Assembly (NCBI RefSeq): GCF_013141695.1
Contig: NZ_WHNY01000089.1
Span: 1 to 47,265, forward strand
Length of the DNA: 47,265 nucleotides
Reading direction: 5' to 3'
From: Paenibacillus plantarum
Lineage (GTDB): Bacteria; Bacillota; Bacilli; Paenibacillales; NBRC-103111
Under the pieces are notes generated by a model. It did not search any database, was not told the DNA's origin, and saw only the letters and a program-made list of their open reading frames with translations. Positions within the stretch are counted from its first letter, which is position 1. Every line of letters starts with the position of its first letter. The position numbers and the translations under genes were made by a program. Positions 1-7,683 of this stretch are shown here, piece after piece.

Positions 1-62
1 TTTACAGTTAAATGAAGTTTTCGATGAATTTCATCTGAAATAGCTGTATGTTTTCCAGTTAA
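1..62. repeat. Partial copy of the four-box 187-bp intergenic element
   Basis: The last 11 bases of one 23-bp box (1-11, ending CAGTTAA) are followed by a 28-bp spacer and a complete box at 40-62 (ATAGCTG...CAGTTAA). The implied start-to-start distance is 51 bp, the same as between boxes 3 and 4 of the complete copies at 10192, 18533 and 28002. The rest of this copy lies beyond the left edge. Confidence 0.75.
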
Positions 63-104
63 TGCAAAATTGTAAGTAAAGTAGACATCATGGATGGAGT
101 TATC

Positions 105-180
105 CTTGTCTTGTCTTGTCTTGGCATCACCCCACCTCACCTCACCTCACCTCACCTCACCTCACCTCACCTCACCTCAC
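105..180. repeat. Two adjacent pentanucleotide tandem repeats
   Basis: Three CTTGT units and a CTTGG variant occupy 105-124. After a short gap come nine perfect CTCAC units (136-180), preceded by a near-match CCCAC. The unit length is not a multiple of three, and the tract lies about 100 bp upstream of the TATAAT at 286. The complementary strand reads GGTGA repeatedly, with regularly spaced GG pairs. Rapid length change by strand slippage is likely for such tracts; an effect on transcription is inference. Confidence 0.9.
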
Positions 181-246
181 CTTGCCATCCCCCTGGGCCA
201 TCATTTATCCTAAAGAGATACAAAGAGCGTAATAAAAAGCAAGGTT

Positions 247-266
247 CGCAAGAATGTCCCGTTTCG
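247..266 (+). promoter_or_regulatory. Candidate YesN-type activator site upstream of the locus 1 binding protein
   Basis: The 20-bp motif CGCAAKAATGTCCCGTWTCG occurs here and again at 5715-5734, with 18 of 20 positions identical. In both places it starts exactly 39 bp before a perfect TATAAT. The expected -35 position (263-268, TTCGAG) matches the consensus poorly, as at activator-dependent promoters. The likely binder is the AraC-type regulator encoded at 4033-5700; this is inference. Confidence 0.55.
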
Positions 267-278
267 AGCTAAGCTCGA
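264..278. promoter_or_regulatory. 15-bp perfect palindrome between activator motif and -10 box
   Basis: TCGAGCT-A-AGCTCGA is a perfect inverted repeat with a one-base centre. It overlaps the end of the candidate activator motif and ends 7 bp before the -10 box. It is not present at the related promoter at 5715-5759, so it would be a site for a different regulator or chance. Confidence 0.35.
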
Positions 279-285
279 GTGATTC

Positions 286-291
286 TATAAT
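286..291 (+). promoter_or_regulatory. -10 box of the locus 1 binding-protein promoter
   Basis: A perfect TATAAT lies 47 bp upstream of the chosen start codon, without a recognisable -35 box. Transcription would start near 298, inside the cre site at 290-304. Confidence 0.6.
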
Positions 292-304
292 GAAAACGTA
301 TCCA
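290..304 (+). promoter_or_regulatory. cre site (CcpA operator) at the transcription start
   Basis: The 15 bases match the Bacillus cre consensus WTGNAANCGNWNNCW at every defined position. The site overlaps the last base of the -10 box and the expected start point, where CcpA binding represses. This predicts carbon catabolite repression of locus 1, as expected for a sugar-uptake operon. Confidence 0.65.
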
Positions 305-338
305 GTTGAATTAATAGGCGAACGAGGGGGAAATGGCC

Positions 339-2051
339 ATGAAGCAAGGGAGAAAATACGGGGCGGTTTCAATAGGCTCCATGTTGTTATTATCAGTGGT
401 CGCAAGTGCATGCAGCAATTCGACAGATCAACCAGAGGCGTCCAAGTCCGCAACAGCAGCAGCATCAGCTACTCCGGCGGCAGCACAAACGGCAGCAGCG
501 AAAGTAGACCCGTTGGCGAAATATGATCCGCCAATTGAAGTGACGACGGTGCGATCAGTTGACGCAACTTACAAATATGCAGCTGGCGATTCGATTGACA
601 GCAATATTTGGAGCAAAATTTTTGAGCAAGACTACGGGATTAAAGTGAAAAATACGTGGACTGTTGATTCAACGCAGTACCGTCAGAAGCTGAATGTATC
701 CATTGCATCGGGCGATATTCCAGATTTCCTTGAGGTGAATAAAGAGGAATTGAAGCGTTTGGCTGATGCAGGTCAATTAGAGGATTTAACGAAAGTATGG
801 GAACAATACAGCTCTCCTCTTCTGAAAAGTATGCAGAATCAAGATGGTGGCATTGGACTTAAAGCGGCTACGATTGACGGCAAATTGCTTGGCATTCCAC
901 ACACGTTCAGTAACGGCGGTATTAGCACAGCAGAAATGATCTACGTGCGAACAGATTGGTTACAAAAGCTGAATTTGCCTGAACCCAAAACGATGGATGA
1001 TGTGATCAAAATTGCAACGGCATTTGCCAAACAAGACCCAGACGGTAACGGGAAAGCAGACACGATCGGGCTTGCGGTAAATAAAGATTTCTGGGATTAC
1101 GGACACGGTTCATTGCGTGGCTTCTTTAACGGCTATCATGGGTATACCGATATTTTCATTAAGAATCCATCAGGTAAATTGGTCTATGGTTTTGTTCAAA
1201 AAGAACTAAAAGCGCCTTTAAAGAAGCTCCAAGAGCTCTATAAGGATGGCGTGCTTGATAAGGAATTCGGCGTGAAACCGCCAGCTAAAATCCAAGAAGA
1301 TGTAGCAGCAGGACGTGTCGGGCTTGCCTACGGATTAGTGTCAGATGGCGGGTATATCCAGAAGGAGAATCACACGAAGGATCCGAAAGCGCAATGGAAA
1401 GTGTTCCCAATTGTTTCTGCGGATAGTCAGCCTGCTGTACCGCAGCTTTACGATACAGCTGGTACATTTTATGTAGTGAAAAAAGGATCGAAGCATCCGG
1501 AAGCGGCTATTAAGTTAGCGAATATTTATATCAATCGTTTTTACGAAAAATCGTATGCACCGGATCCGAACCCATTCATTACGGATTCGAAAACGGGGAT
1601 TATGGCAGCGAAATATGCGCCAGTTACGATGGATTCCATGAATACAAATTTAGAAGCTTTCCATCTCGTGACAGAAGCGCTTAAGACGGGAGATGGCAGT
1701 AAACTTGGATTCCCAGCGAGTATTCATTTTGAACGTATGACGAAGTTTAAAGCTGGTGATGATTCCATGTGGTTTAGCAATATCGTGATGGGCGAAGGTG
1801 GAAGCTTTAGTGTTATCGATCAATATAACAAAGCGAAGCTCGGACAATATAATCTGTTCCTAGCTCCAGCAACGCCGGCGATGTCCGAGAAACTGCCGAC
1901 GCTTAAGAAGAAAATCGCTGAAACGTACACCAAAATCATCATGGGTGATGCTTCCATCGATGAGTTCGACAAGTTCGCTGAAGAGTTCCAAAAGCTTGGC
2001 GGAGATAAAATCGAGCAAGAAGTGAACGATTGGTACGCGAAGAACAAATAA
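339..2051 (+). CDS. Extracellular solute-binding lipoprotein, LplA/YtcQ type (locus 1)
   Basis: Predicted membrane-anchored binding protein of a CUT1 carbohydrate importer, 570 residues. The N-terminus has KQGRK, a hydrophobic stretch and a lipobox ending SAC, then a low-complexity Ala/Ser/Thr linker. The body has the mixed fold typical of family 1 binding proteins. Around residue 233 a DPDGNGKADT loop resembles the calcium-binding loop seen in oligosaccharide/alginate-type binding proteins. An ATG six bases upstream (333) is in frame, but the GAGGGGG at 324-330 is only 2 bases from it and 8 bases from the ATG at 339, so 339 is preferred. A strong terminator follows, then the two-component genes and permeases of the same locus. 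Class is secure; the sugar is unknown. Confidence 0.9.
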   Translation: MKQGRKYGAVSIGSMLLLSVVASACSNSTDQPEASKSATAAASATPAAAQTAAAKVDPLAKYDPPIEVTTVRSVDATYKYAAGDSIDSNIWSKIFEQDYGIKVKNTWTVDSTQYRQKLNVSIASGDIPDFLEVNKEELKRLADAGQLEDLTKVWEQYSSPLLKSMQNQDGGIGLKAATIDGKLLGIPHTFSNGGISTAEMIYVRTDWLQKLNLPEPKTMDDVIKIATAFAKQDPDGNGKADTIGLAVNKDFWDYGHGSLRGFFNGYHGYTDIFIKNPSGKLVYGFVQKELKAPLKKLQELYKDGVLDKEFGVKPPAKIQEDVAAGRVGLAYGLVSDGGYIQKENHTKDPKAQWKVFPIVSADSQPAVPQLYDTAGTFYVVKKGSKHPEAAIKLANIYINRFYEKSYAPDPNPFITDSKTGIMAAKYAPVTMDSMNTNLEAFHLVTEALKTGDGSKLGFPASIHFERMTKFKAGDDSMWFSNIVMGEGGSFSVIDQYNKAKLGQYNLFLAPATPAMSEKLPTLKKKIAETYTKIIMGDASIDEFDKFAEEFQKLGGDKIEQEVNDWYAKNK

Positions 2052-2066
2052 GTTGATGATGAGCTG

Positions 2067-2105
2067 CCCTGCTAGTAGAGGAATCTACTAGCGGGGTATT
2101 TTGCC
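2067..2105 (+). terminator. Intrinsic terminator after the locus 1 binding protein
   Basis: A 12-bp stem (CCCTGCTAGTAG / CTACTAGCGGGG, one G-T pair) with a six-base loop at 2067-2096 is followed by a T-containing tail. It should reduce readthrough into the kinase gene. Confidence 0.75.
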
Positions 2106-2225
2106 TTAGGATGGGACAATTTTATCTTACTTGCTTTTTATTATCTTATGGTGGCTCTCATATATCCAAGGGGCTCAATCTTAGGTATAGTGAGAAAAAG
2201 GGCGTTTGAGTGGGGAGTTATGCGG

Positions 2226-3998
2226 ATGGCAGGGAGACAGCGACGGTTCTCAATACTTGGCAAATTAATAGTAACTTTTCTCATTGTCCTTTCACCTATG
2301 TATGTGATTGGGACACAGATTAATGAATGGGGTGCGGGGCTTGTCCGCAAGGAAATTTCCAAATCACTTGAGTCGCAAATTCAGTTCTATCGCTCATCAC
2401 TCGAAAATGAAATCGACAGAATGGGACGTATTCAACGGCAATACATGAATGATGAAGATTTGGAAGCGCTGAGTGTGACGGCTGAAAGTTTAACGGAATA
2501 TCAGAAGCTTGTTATTTTGAAAAGATTTCAGCAACGTCTCGTCCTATTAAAGGAATCGAGTATGTATATCCAGCGGGCAAGTGTGTACATTCCGCCTATT
2601 AATAAAATTATTTCATCTACGGAGTTAGCCGACAGCTTGCCAAGAGAGCGACTGGATCAATTGAAACGAGATTCGTTCTCGCATAAAGGATTGTTTTATC
2701 GCGATGGCGATCATCTTTATTTACGTGAATATTATCCCAGCAACCAGTTGGTGGAAGGGCGCGATCCGATGTTTGTTCTGGAACTGGAGCTTTCCATGCC
2801 AGCTATGCAATCGTATTTAGCACAGATTTCTAATTATGACCAGGGCGGCGCAGCGATCGTTAAAGGAGATTGGGATATCGTCCATACGCAAAATAAAGAA
2901 GCTTACGCCCTGATTAGTCAGACCGTTCGAGGGCAAATGTCCGCATTGCAGGACAAGTCTGTACAAGTCGTTCAAACAGTCAACGAGCTTATCAAAATCG
3001 GGAATCAGCGACTGCTTACGGTTTCCACCTATTCACCGGCTTTGGATCTAACGTTAGTTGCTTTCGTCCCAGAGAAGGCTGTTATGGGGCCACTGGATCA
3101 TTATCAGGTTTATTTATATCTTATCTCCTTATGCGCGCTTATTGTCATTATCTTGTTCTCTATCTATGTGTATCGCATCATTCATCGCCCGCTCAGCAGG
3201 CTTGTTCGAGCCTTCCGTAAAGTGGAATCCGGTGATCTGCAAGTCGAGCTAACATATAAAAGCAGCGATGAATTTCATTATTTGTATGCCCAATTCAATA
3301 ATATGGTCGCGCATTTGAAGAAACTAATTTTCGAAATTTACGAGCAAAAAATCCGGACACAACAGTCCGAACTGAAGCAACTGCAGTCGCAGATCAATCC
3401 GCACTTTTTATATAACAGCTTCTACCTATTGTATCGTATGACGAAGGCGCATGATTTCGAGAACTCGACCCGATTCACCAGATATCTCGGCGATTATTTC
3501 CAGTACATGACCCGAAATGGCAGTGAAGAAGTCCCGTTGGAGCGGGAGTTGAGCCATATTCGTGCTTTTGCTGAAATTCAAACAATCCGGTATATGAACC
3601 GGATTTCATTTGAAATGGAGCCTTTGCCGGAGGTATGCAAGCAACTTGTTGTTCCACGGCTTATCTTACAGCCAATCGTGGAGAATGCGTATCATCATGG
3701 GTTTGATCAGGATCATGAAGATCGTCATCTTCAGATTTCGACCACATGCCATGAAGAGGATGACGGTGAGATGCTTGTTGTCATCGAAGTTGAGGACAAT
3801 GGCAAAGGGATGACCGACGAGGAACTGCGAGATTTCCAGGCTAAGACGCAAGAGGGGCAAGCAACCGAAGAAGTAACAGGGATGTTGAATGTGCATCGAC
3901 GCTTACAATTAAGGTTTGGTGAGAAGGCCGGTGTGCGGATTCTCAGACGAGAGGAAGGCGGTCTGGTCGTTTCGGTCGTCATTCCATTCGTCGTATAG
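2226..3998 (+). CDS. YesM-like sensor histidine kinase (locus 1)
   Basis: Membrane sensor kinase of the LytS/YesM (His_kinase, HATPase_c) class, 590 residues. A transmembrane segment lies near residues 10-30, followed by an extracellular region of about 260 residues, a second transmembrane segment (LYLISLCALIVIILFSIYVY), a HAMP linker, and the phosphoacceptor motif INPHFLYNS with His at about 393. The N box (ENAYHHG) and G1 box (VEDNGKGM) are intact. ATGs at 2148 and 2220 are in frame, but GGAG at 2214-2217 is spaced 8 bases from the ATG at 2226. The stop is 34 bp before the start of the partner regulator. It probably senses an extracellular oligosaccharide or the loaded binding protein; ligand unknown. 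Confidence 0.92.
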   Translation: MAGRQRRFSILGKLIVTFLIVLSPMYVIGTQINEWGAGLVRKEISKSLESQIQFYRSSLENEIDRMGRIQRQYMNDEDLEALSVTAESLTEYQKLVILKRFQQRLVLLKESSMYIQRASVYIPPINKIISSTELADSLPRERLDQLKRDSFSHKGLFYRDGDHLYLREYYPSNQLVEGRDPMFVLELELSMPAMQSYLAQISNYDQGGAAIVKGDWDIVHTQNKEAYALISQTVRGQMSALQDKSVQVVQTVNELIKIGNQRLLTVSTYSPALDLTLVAFVPEKAVMGPLDHYQVYLYLISLCALIVIILFSIYVYRIIHRPLSRLVRAFRKVESGDLQVELTYKSSDEFHYLYAQFNNMVAHLKKLIFEIYEQKIRTQQSELKQLQSQINPHFLYNSFYLLYRMTKAHDFENSTRFTRYLGDYFQYMTRNGSEEVPLERELSHIRAFAEIQTIRYMNRISFEMEPLPEVCKQLVVPRLILQPIVENAYHHGFDQDHEDRHLQISTTCHEEDDGEMLVVIEVEDNGKGMTDEELRDFQAKTQEGQATEEVTGMLNVHRRLQLRFGEKAGVRILRREEGGLVVSVVIPFVV

Positions 3999-4032
3999 GG
4001 GAATTCAATTTGCAAAAAGAGGACGTGATGTC

Positions 4033-5700
4033 ATGCTGACAATGATGATCGTGGATGATGAGCCGCTGGCCGTTCACTATTTGACAGAAACTTTGCTTGA
4101 GCTGGAGGACATGGATTTCGAGATGGTGAAAGCTCACTCCGGTAAGGAAGCAATAGAGAAGATGGAAGCGGGGAAAGTGGACATTCTGCTCACGGACATT
4201 CGGATGCCGGGGATGAGCGGGATGGAGCTTGCCGATTATACGCGTAAAAGATGGCCGCGCTGCCGCATCATTTTCTTGACGGGCTTTGATGATTTTGCGT
4301 ACGCGCAGACTGCGATTCGCAATGGGGGCATCGACTTCGTCCTCAAAACAGAGGGTGATGAGGCCATCATTCAAGCCGTGCAGAAGGCGACGCAGGATAT
4401 CGCGCTCGAGATCAACCGCGAAGAGATTCTGAAGCGCTCGCGAGAGCAGCTGCACGCCGCATTGCCAACGATTCGCCGTGATTACTTGCGGCAGCTCGTG
4501 CAAGGCGAGTCAGAATCGCTCGTCATCAGGGCGAGGCGGTTCGAGGAGCTGGCCATCGGGCTGCACGCGAGGAGTCCTGTGCTCCTCGTCATCGGGCGAT
4601 TAGATGAATGGGGGTCCTTCGCTGCCCCCTCGGATCAATCGCTCTTATTCTATTCCGTTCATAACATAGCGGAAGAATATTTGAAGAGCTCGCTAAACAT
4701 GATAGCGCTTCCGTATGATCGCAATCGGTTTATTTGGCTCGTTCAACCAACCGAGCCAACCGATGAAGGGCAAGAAGAACAAGCGATTCGTACGCTTTCC
4801 GGCAGCGTTGAGCTTGTTCAGGCGGCCTGTCGGCGGCATCTGAAGGTGCCGGTTTCCTTCATGTTGGCCTCTAGCTTCTGCACATGGGAAGCGATGATGC
4901 AGCGGATTGAGGGCATGAAGCTGCAGTTGGCCTATGGCATCGGGAAAGGCCATGAGATGCTGCTGACCGAGCAGCGCAGGGAAGACAAGGAAGAATTACG
5001 CTCTAGCAAGCAATTCTATGAAGAGCAGGATTTGCGTATTCATTTGCACAAGATGGATCTGTTGGAGACTTATTTGGATAACGGAGAAAAAGAAGGCTGT
5101 GAGCACCTGTTTGGTGAGGTCGTTAAAGCGATCAAGTTATTATCGCACAACGATTCGGGTGAGGCGCTGGCCTATGAGGCGTTCTCGCATCTTGCCGCTT
5201 TTCTCTTAACCTATATCAATAAGCGTCATTTGATCTCACAGCTCGGCGAAGCGTTCCGGATCGAGGAGCTTCTGAATCCTTTTCAGCACAACAGCACGGT
5301 AGGAGCCGTTCAATTTCTGGCAGGCATCGCGTTGTCGCTGGCGGACTATAACGGGCTGAAGAAGGCTGAGAGAACGACGGATATGATCGGTCAGATCCAT
5401 CATTATGTGAATGCTTTTCTACAGGAGGAGCTCTCGTTAACGCGCTTAGCGGAACTGGTGTATTTGAGCCCGCCATACCTCTCTCGCATGTATAAACAAA
5501 CAACAGGGCAAGGCTTGCTTGATTATATTACGGATGTGCGCATTCAGCGGGCGAAGACCCTATTAATGACGACGGAGCACAAAATCCATGAGATCGCCAC
5601 GATGGTCGGATTGGAGTCTGCGCCTTATTTTACAAGACTATTTAAGAAGATAACGGGTCTAACGCCACAGGTGTATCGCGACTCTCGTTTAACTGGTTAA
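4033..5700 (+). CDS. YesN-like response regulator, REC plus AraC DNA-binding domain (locus 1)
   Basis: Cytoplasmic transcription regulator, 555 residues, partner of the upstream kinase. The receiver domain has the acidic pair (VDDEP), phosphoacceptor Asp55 in LLTDIRMPG, and the conserved Lys in VLKTEGDE, where Thr replaces the usual Pro after Lys. A long linker region leads to a C-terminal double helix-turn-helix of the AraC type (LTRLAELVYLSPPYLSRMYK and the second motif EIATMVGLESAPYFTRLFKK). The start is set by AGAGGA at 4018-4023, nine bases before the ATG; upstream in-frame sequence overlaps the kinase gene. It likely activates the promoters marked by the repeated 20-bp motif at 247 and 5715. 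Confidence 0.92.
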   Translation: MLTMMIVDDEPLAVHYLTETLLELEDMDFEMVKAHSGKEAIEKMEAGKVDILLTDIRMPGMSGMELADYTRKRWPRCRIIFLTGFDDFAYAQTAIRNGGIDFVLKTEGDEAIIQAVQKATQDIALEINREEILKRSREQLHAALPTIRRDYLRQLVQGESESLVIRARRFEELAIGLHARSPVLLVIGRLDEWGSFAAPSDQSLLFYSVHNIAEEYLKSSLNMIALPYDRNRFIWLVQPTEPTDEGQEEQAIRTLSGSVELVQAACRRHLKVPVSFMLASSFCTWEAMMQRIEGMKLQLAYGIGKGHEMLLTEQRREDKEELRSSKQFYEEQDLRIHLHKMDLLETYLDNGEKEGCEHLFGEVVKAIKLLSHNDSGEALAYEAFSHLAAFLLTYINKRHLISQLGEAFRIEELLNPFQHNSTVGAVQFLAGIALSLADYNGLKKAERTTDMIGQIHHYVNAFLQEELSLTRLAELVYLSPPYLSRMYKQTTGQGLLDYITDVRIQRAKTLLMTTEHKIHEIATMVGLESAPYFTRLFKKITGLTPQVYRDSRLTG

Positions 5701-5714
5701 TATAAGGCAAGAGC

Positions 5715-5759
5715 CGCAATAATGTCCCGTATCGGTGGCATGTTCGTTAATTTTATAAT
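5715..5759 (+). promoter_or_regulatory. Internal promoter of locus 1 with the shared activator motif
   Basis: The second copy of CGCAAKAATGTCCCGTWTCG is at 5715-5734 and a perfect TATAAT at 5754-5759, the same 39-bp offset as at 247/286. No -35 box is visible at 5731-5736 (ATCGGT). It would drive the two permeases and the unknown 820-residue gene separately from the two-component genes. Confidence 0.55.
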
Positions 5760-5824
5760 AAAGACATGGAAGAGGTTGGCGATAATCCAGCTTCTTTTTT
5801 TTCATCCGGTAAGGGGGAGAAGAA

Positions 5825-6724
5825 ATGAACAGAATGAAATGGAAAGCACAAATGCCCCTGCATTTGATGCTCATTCCCGGATTAATTGCCATCCTTATTT
5901 TTCAGTATTATCCGATGGCCGGCATTGTCATTGCGTTCCAGAAGTACATACCAACACAGGGGCTTTTTCATTCCAAATGGATCGGGCTGGATAACTTTCG
6001 ATATGTGATGGAGTTGCCAGATTTCTATCGCGTGCTGTGGAATACGATCTATATTGCTCTTATGAAAATTATTGTAGGTTTGATCGTGCCGATTGTTATT
6101 GCCATCTTGTTGAATGAGATTCGAAAGAATGCGGTGAAACGTATTGTACAGACGCTGGTGTATCTGCCGCATTTCCTTTCTTGGGTCATTCTAAGTGGGA
6201 TCTTATTAGATGTCCTCTCGCCAAAAGAAGGGATCGTCAATGCGGGGCTTCGTGCCTTGGGGATGCAGTCGATTTTCTTCTTGGGAGACAATCATTGGTT
6301 TCCGTTCACATTGGTACTGACGAATGAGTGGAAGGAATTCGGTTTCAGTACAATTGTGTATTTGGCGGCGATTCTGGGCATTAACCCAGCGCTGTATGAG
6401 GCGGCGACGATGGATGGTGCAAATCGGTGGAAGCAAACGCTGCACATTACACTTCCTGGCATGACACCCATCATTGTCCTGCTGGCGACACTCAGTATCG
6501 GGAATGTACTGAACGCAGGGTTTGAGCAAGTATTCAATTTGTACAGCCCTATTGTGTATGAAAGTGGAGATATCATCGACACCTTCGTGTATCGGATTGG
6601 GATGATCGATGCGCAATATGGCGTGGCGACTGCAGTCGGACTCTTTAAGTCACTTGTTTCACTTATCCTTATCGCACTTTCGTATACGATGGCGTATCGG
6701 TTCGCCAATTACCGCATTTTCTAA
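5825..6724 (+). CDS. CUT1 ABC transporter permease, LplB/YteP type (locus 1)
   Basis: Integral membrane subunit of a carbohydrate importer, 299 residues with about six transmembrane helices. The cytoplasmic EAA loop that contacts the ATPase reads YEAATMDGANRW followed by ITLP. An N-terminal helix with ILIFQYYPMAGIVIAF is typical of the LplB/YteP branch. The Shine-Dalgarno AAGGGGGAG is well placed. It is followed 20 bp later by the second permease. No ATPase gene is present in the locus, so it must use a shared one. Confidence 0.92.
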   Translation: MNRMKWKAQMPLHLMLIPGLIAILIFQYYPMAGIVIAFQKYIPTQGLFHSKWIGLDNFRYVMELPDFYRVLWNTIYIALMKIIVGLIVPIVIAILLNEIRKNAVKRIVQTLVYLPHFLSWVILSGILLDVLSPKEGIVNAGLRALGMQSIFFLGDNHWFPFTLVLTNEWKEFGFSTIVYLAAILGINPALYEAATMDGANRWKQTLHITLPGMTPIIVLLATLSIGNVLNAGFEQVFNLYSPIVYESGDIIDTFVYRIGMIDAQYGVATAVGLFKSLVSLILIALSYTMAYRFANYRIF

Positions 6725-6744
6725 GGGGAAGGAGGATATTCAAC

Positions 6745-7629
6745 ATGATCAAGACAACTTCTTGGGCATATCGAGGGTTCACAATTGCGAACTATGTGTT
6801 TCTTATTAGCTTATCTGTCCTTTGTATCTTGCCATTAATACATTTGCTGGCGATGTCGCTCAGCTCCAACAATGCAGTTGCCACAGGCTCAGTCACCTTC
6901 TGGCCCGTCGAATTCACTTGGAAATCGTATCAATTCATCATTGATAAACCAGAGTTTATGGCCTCTTTCATCATTTCGATCAAAAGAGTCGTGTTAGGCG
7001 TCATTGTGAATATGGTGCTAACCATTCTAGTCGCCTATCCGCTGTCCAAGGAAGCAGGAAGCTTCAAAGGCAGAACGGTTTACGTTTGGATATTCGTATT
7101 CACCATGTTGTTCAGCGGGGGGATTATCCCACTATATATGACAATGCGGTCACTCGGGTTGTTAGACACGATTTGGGCCTTAATTTTAACGCATGCTGTG
7201 CCAGTGTATAATGTCGTTATTTTGCTGAACTTTTTCCGGGCATTGCCGAAAGAATTAGAAGAAGCAGCTCTCATGGATGGCGCAGGCCAGTGGCGTATCC
7301 TGTGGAACATTTACTTGCCTTTGTCAACGCCATCATTGGCCACACTTACGCTGTTCGCGACGGTTTCCCATTGGAATTCGTGGTTTGACGGCATTCTATT
7401 CATGAACACGCCTTCCCATTATCCACTCCAAAGCTATTTATATACGGTGGTTGTAGGTCTGGATACGCTGATCAAAAGCAACACGGATCTTGAGGTGCTG
7501 GCACTCATATCGGATCGTACAGCACGTGCTGCACAAATCTTTCTTGGAGCGCTGCCGATTCTCATCATTTACCCGTTTCTACAAAGGTATTTCACAAAAG
7601 GAATTATTCTTGGCAGTGTGAAGGAATAG
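6745..7629 (+). CDS. CUT1 ABC transporter permease, LplC/YtcP type (locus 1)
   Basis: Second membrane subunit of the locus 1 importer, 294 residues, about six transmembrane helices. The EAA loop reads EEAALMDGAGQW and ends with YLPLSTPS, and the C-terminus KGIILGSVKE is characteristic of this family. The Shine-Dalgarno GGAGG lies upstream in the 20-bp gap from the first permease, which indicates co-transcription. With the binding protein at 339 it forms an LplABC-like set. Confidence 0.92.
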   Translation: MIKTTSWAYRGFTIANYVFLISLSVLCILPLIHLLAMSLSSNNAVATGSVTFWPVEFTWKSYQFIIDKPEFMASFIISIKRVVLGVIVNMVLTILVAYPLSKEAGSFKGRTVYVWIFVFTMLFSGGIIPLYMTMRSLGLLDTIWALILTHAVPVYNVVILLNFFRALPKELEEAALMDGAGQWRILWNIYLPLSTPSLATLTLFATVSHWNSWFDGILFMNTPSHYPLQSYLYTVVVGLDTLIKSNTDLEVLALISDRTARAAQIFLGALPILIIYPFLQRYFTKGIILGSVKE

Positions 7630-7683
7630 CCAATATATAGAAAGTTGGTAATTGAGTAATTCGATTGTGAGGAGATGACAGAG

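Noticed and set aside
90..272. 60-codon frame through the pentamer repeats, encoding LTSPH repeats
   Set aside because: It is the product of reading a CTCAC array in frame; no ribosome site and no similarity expected.
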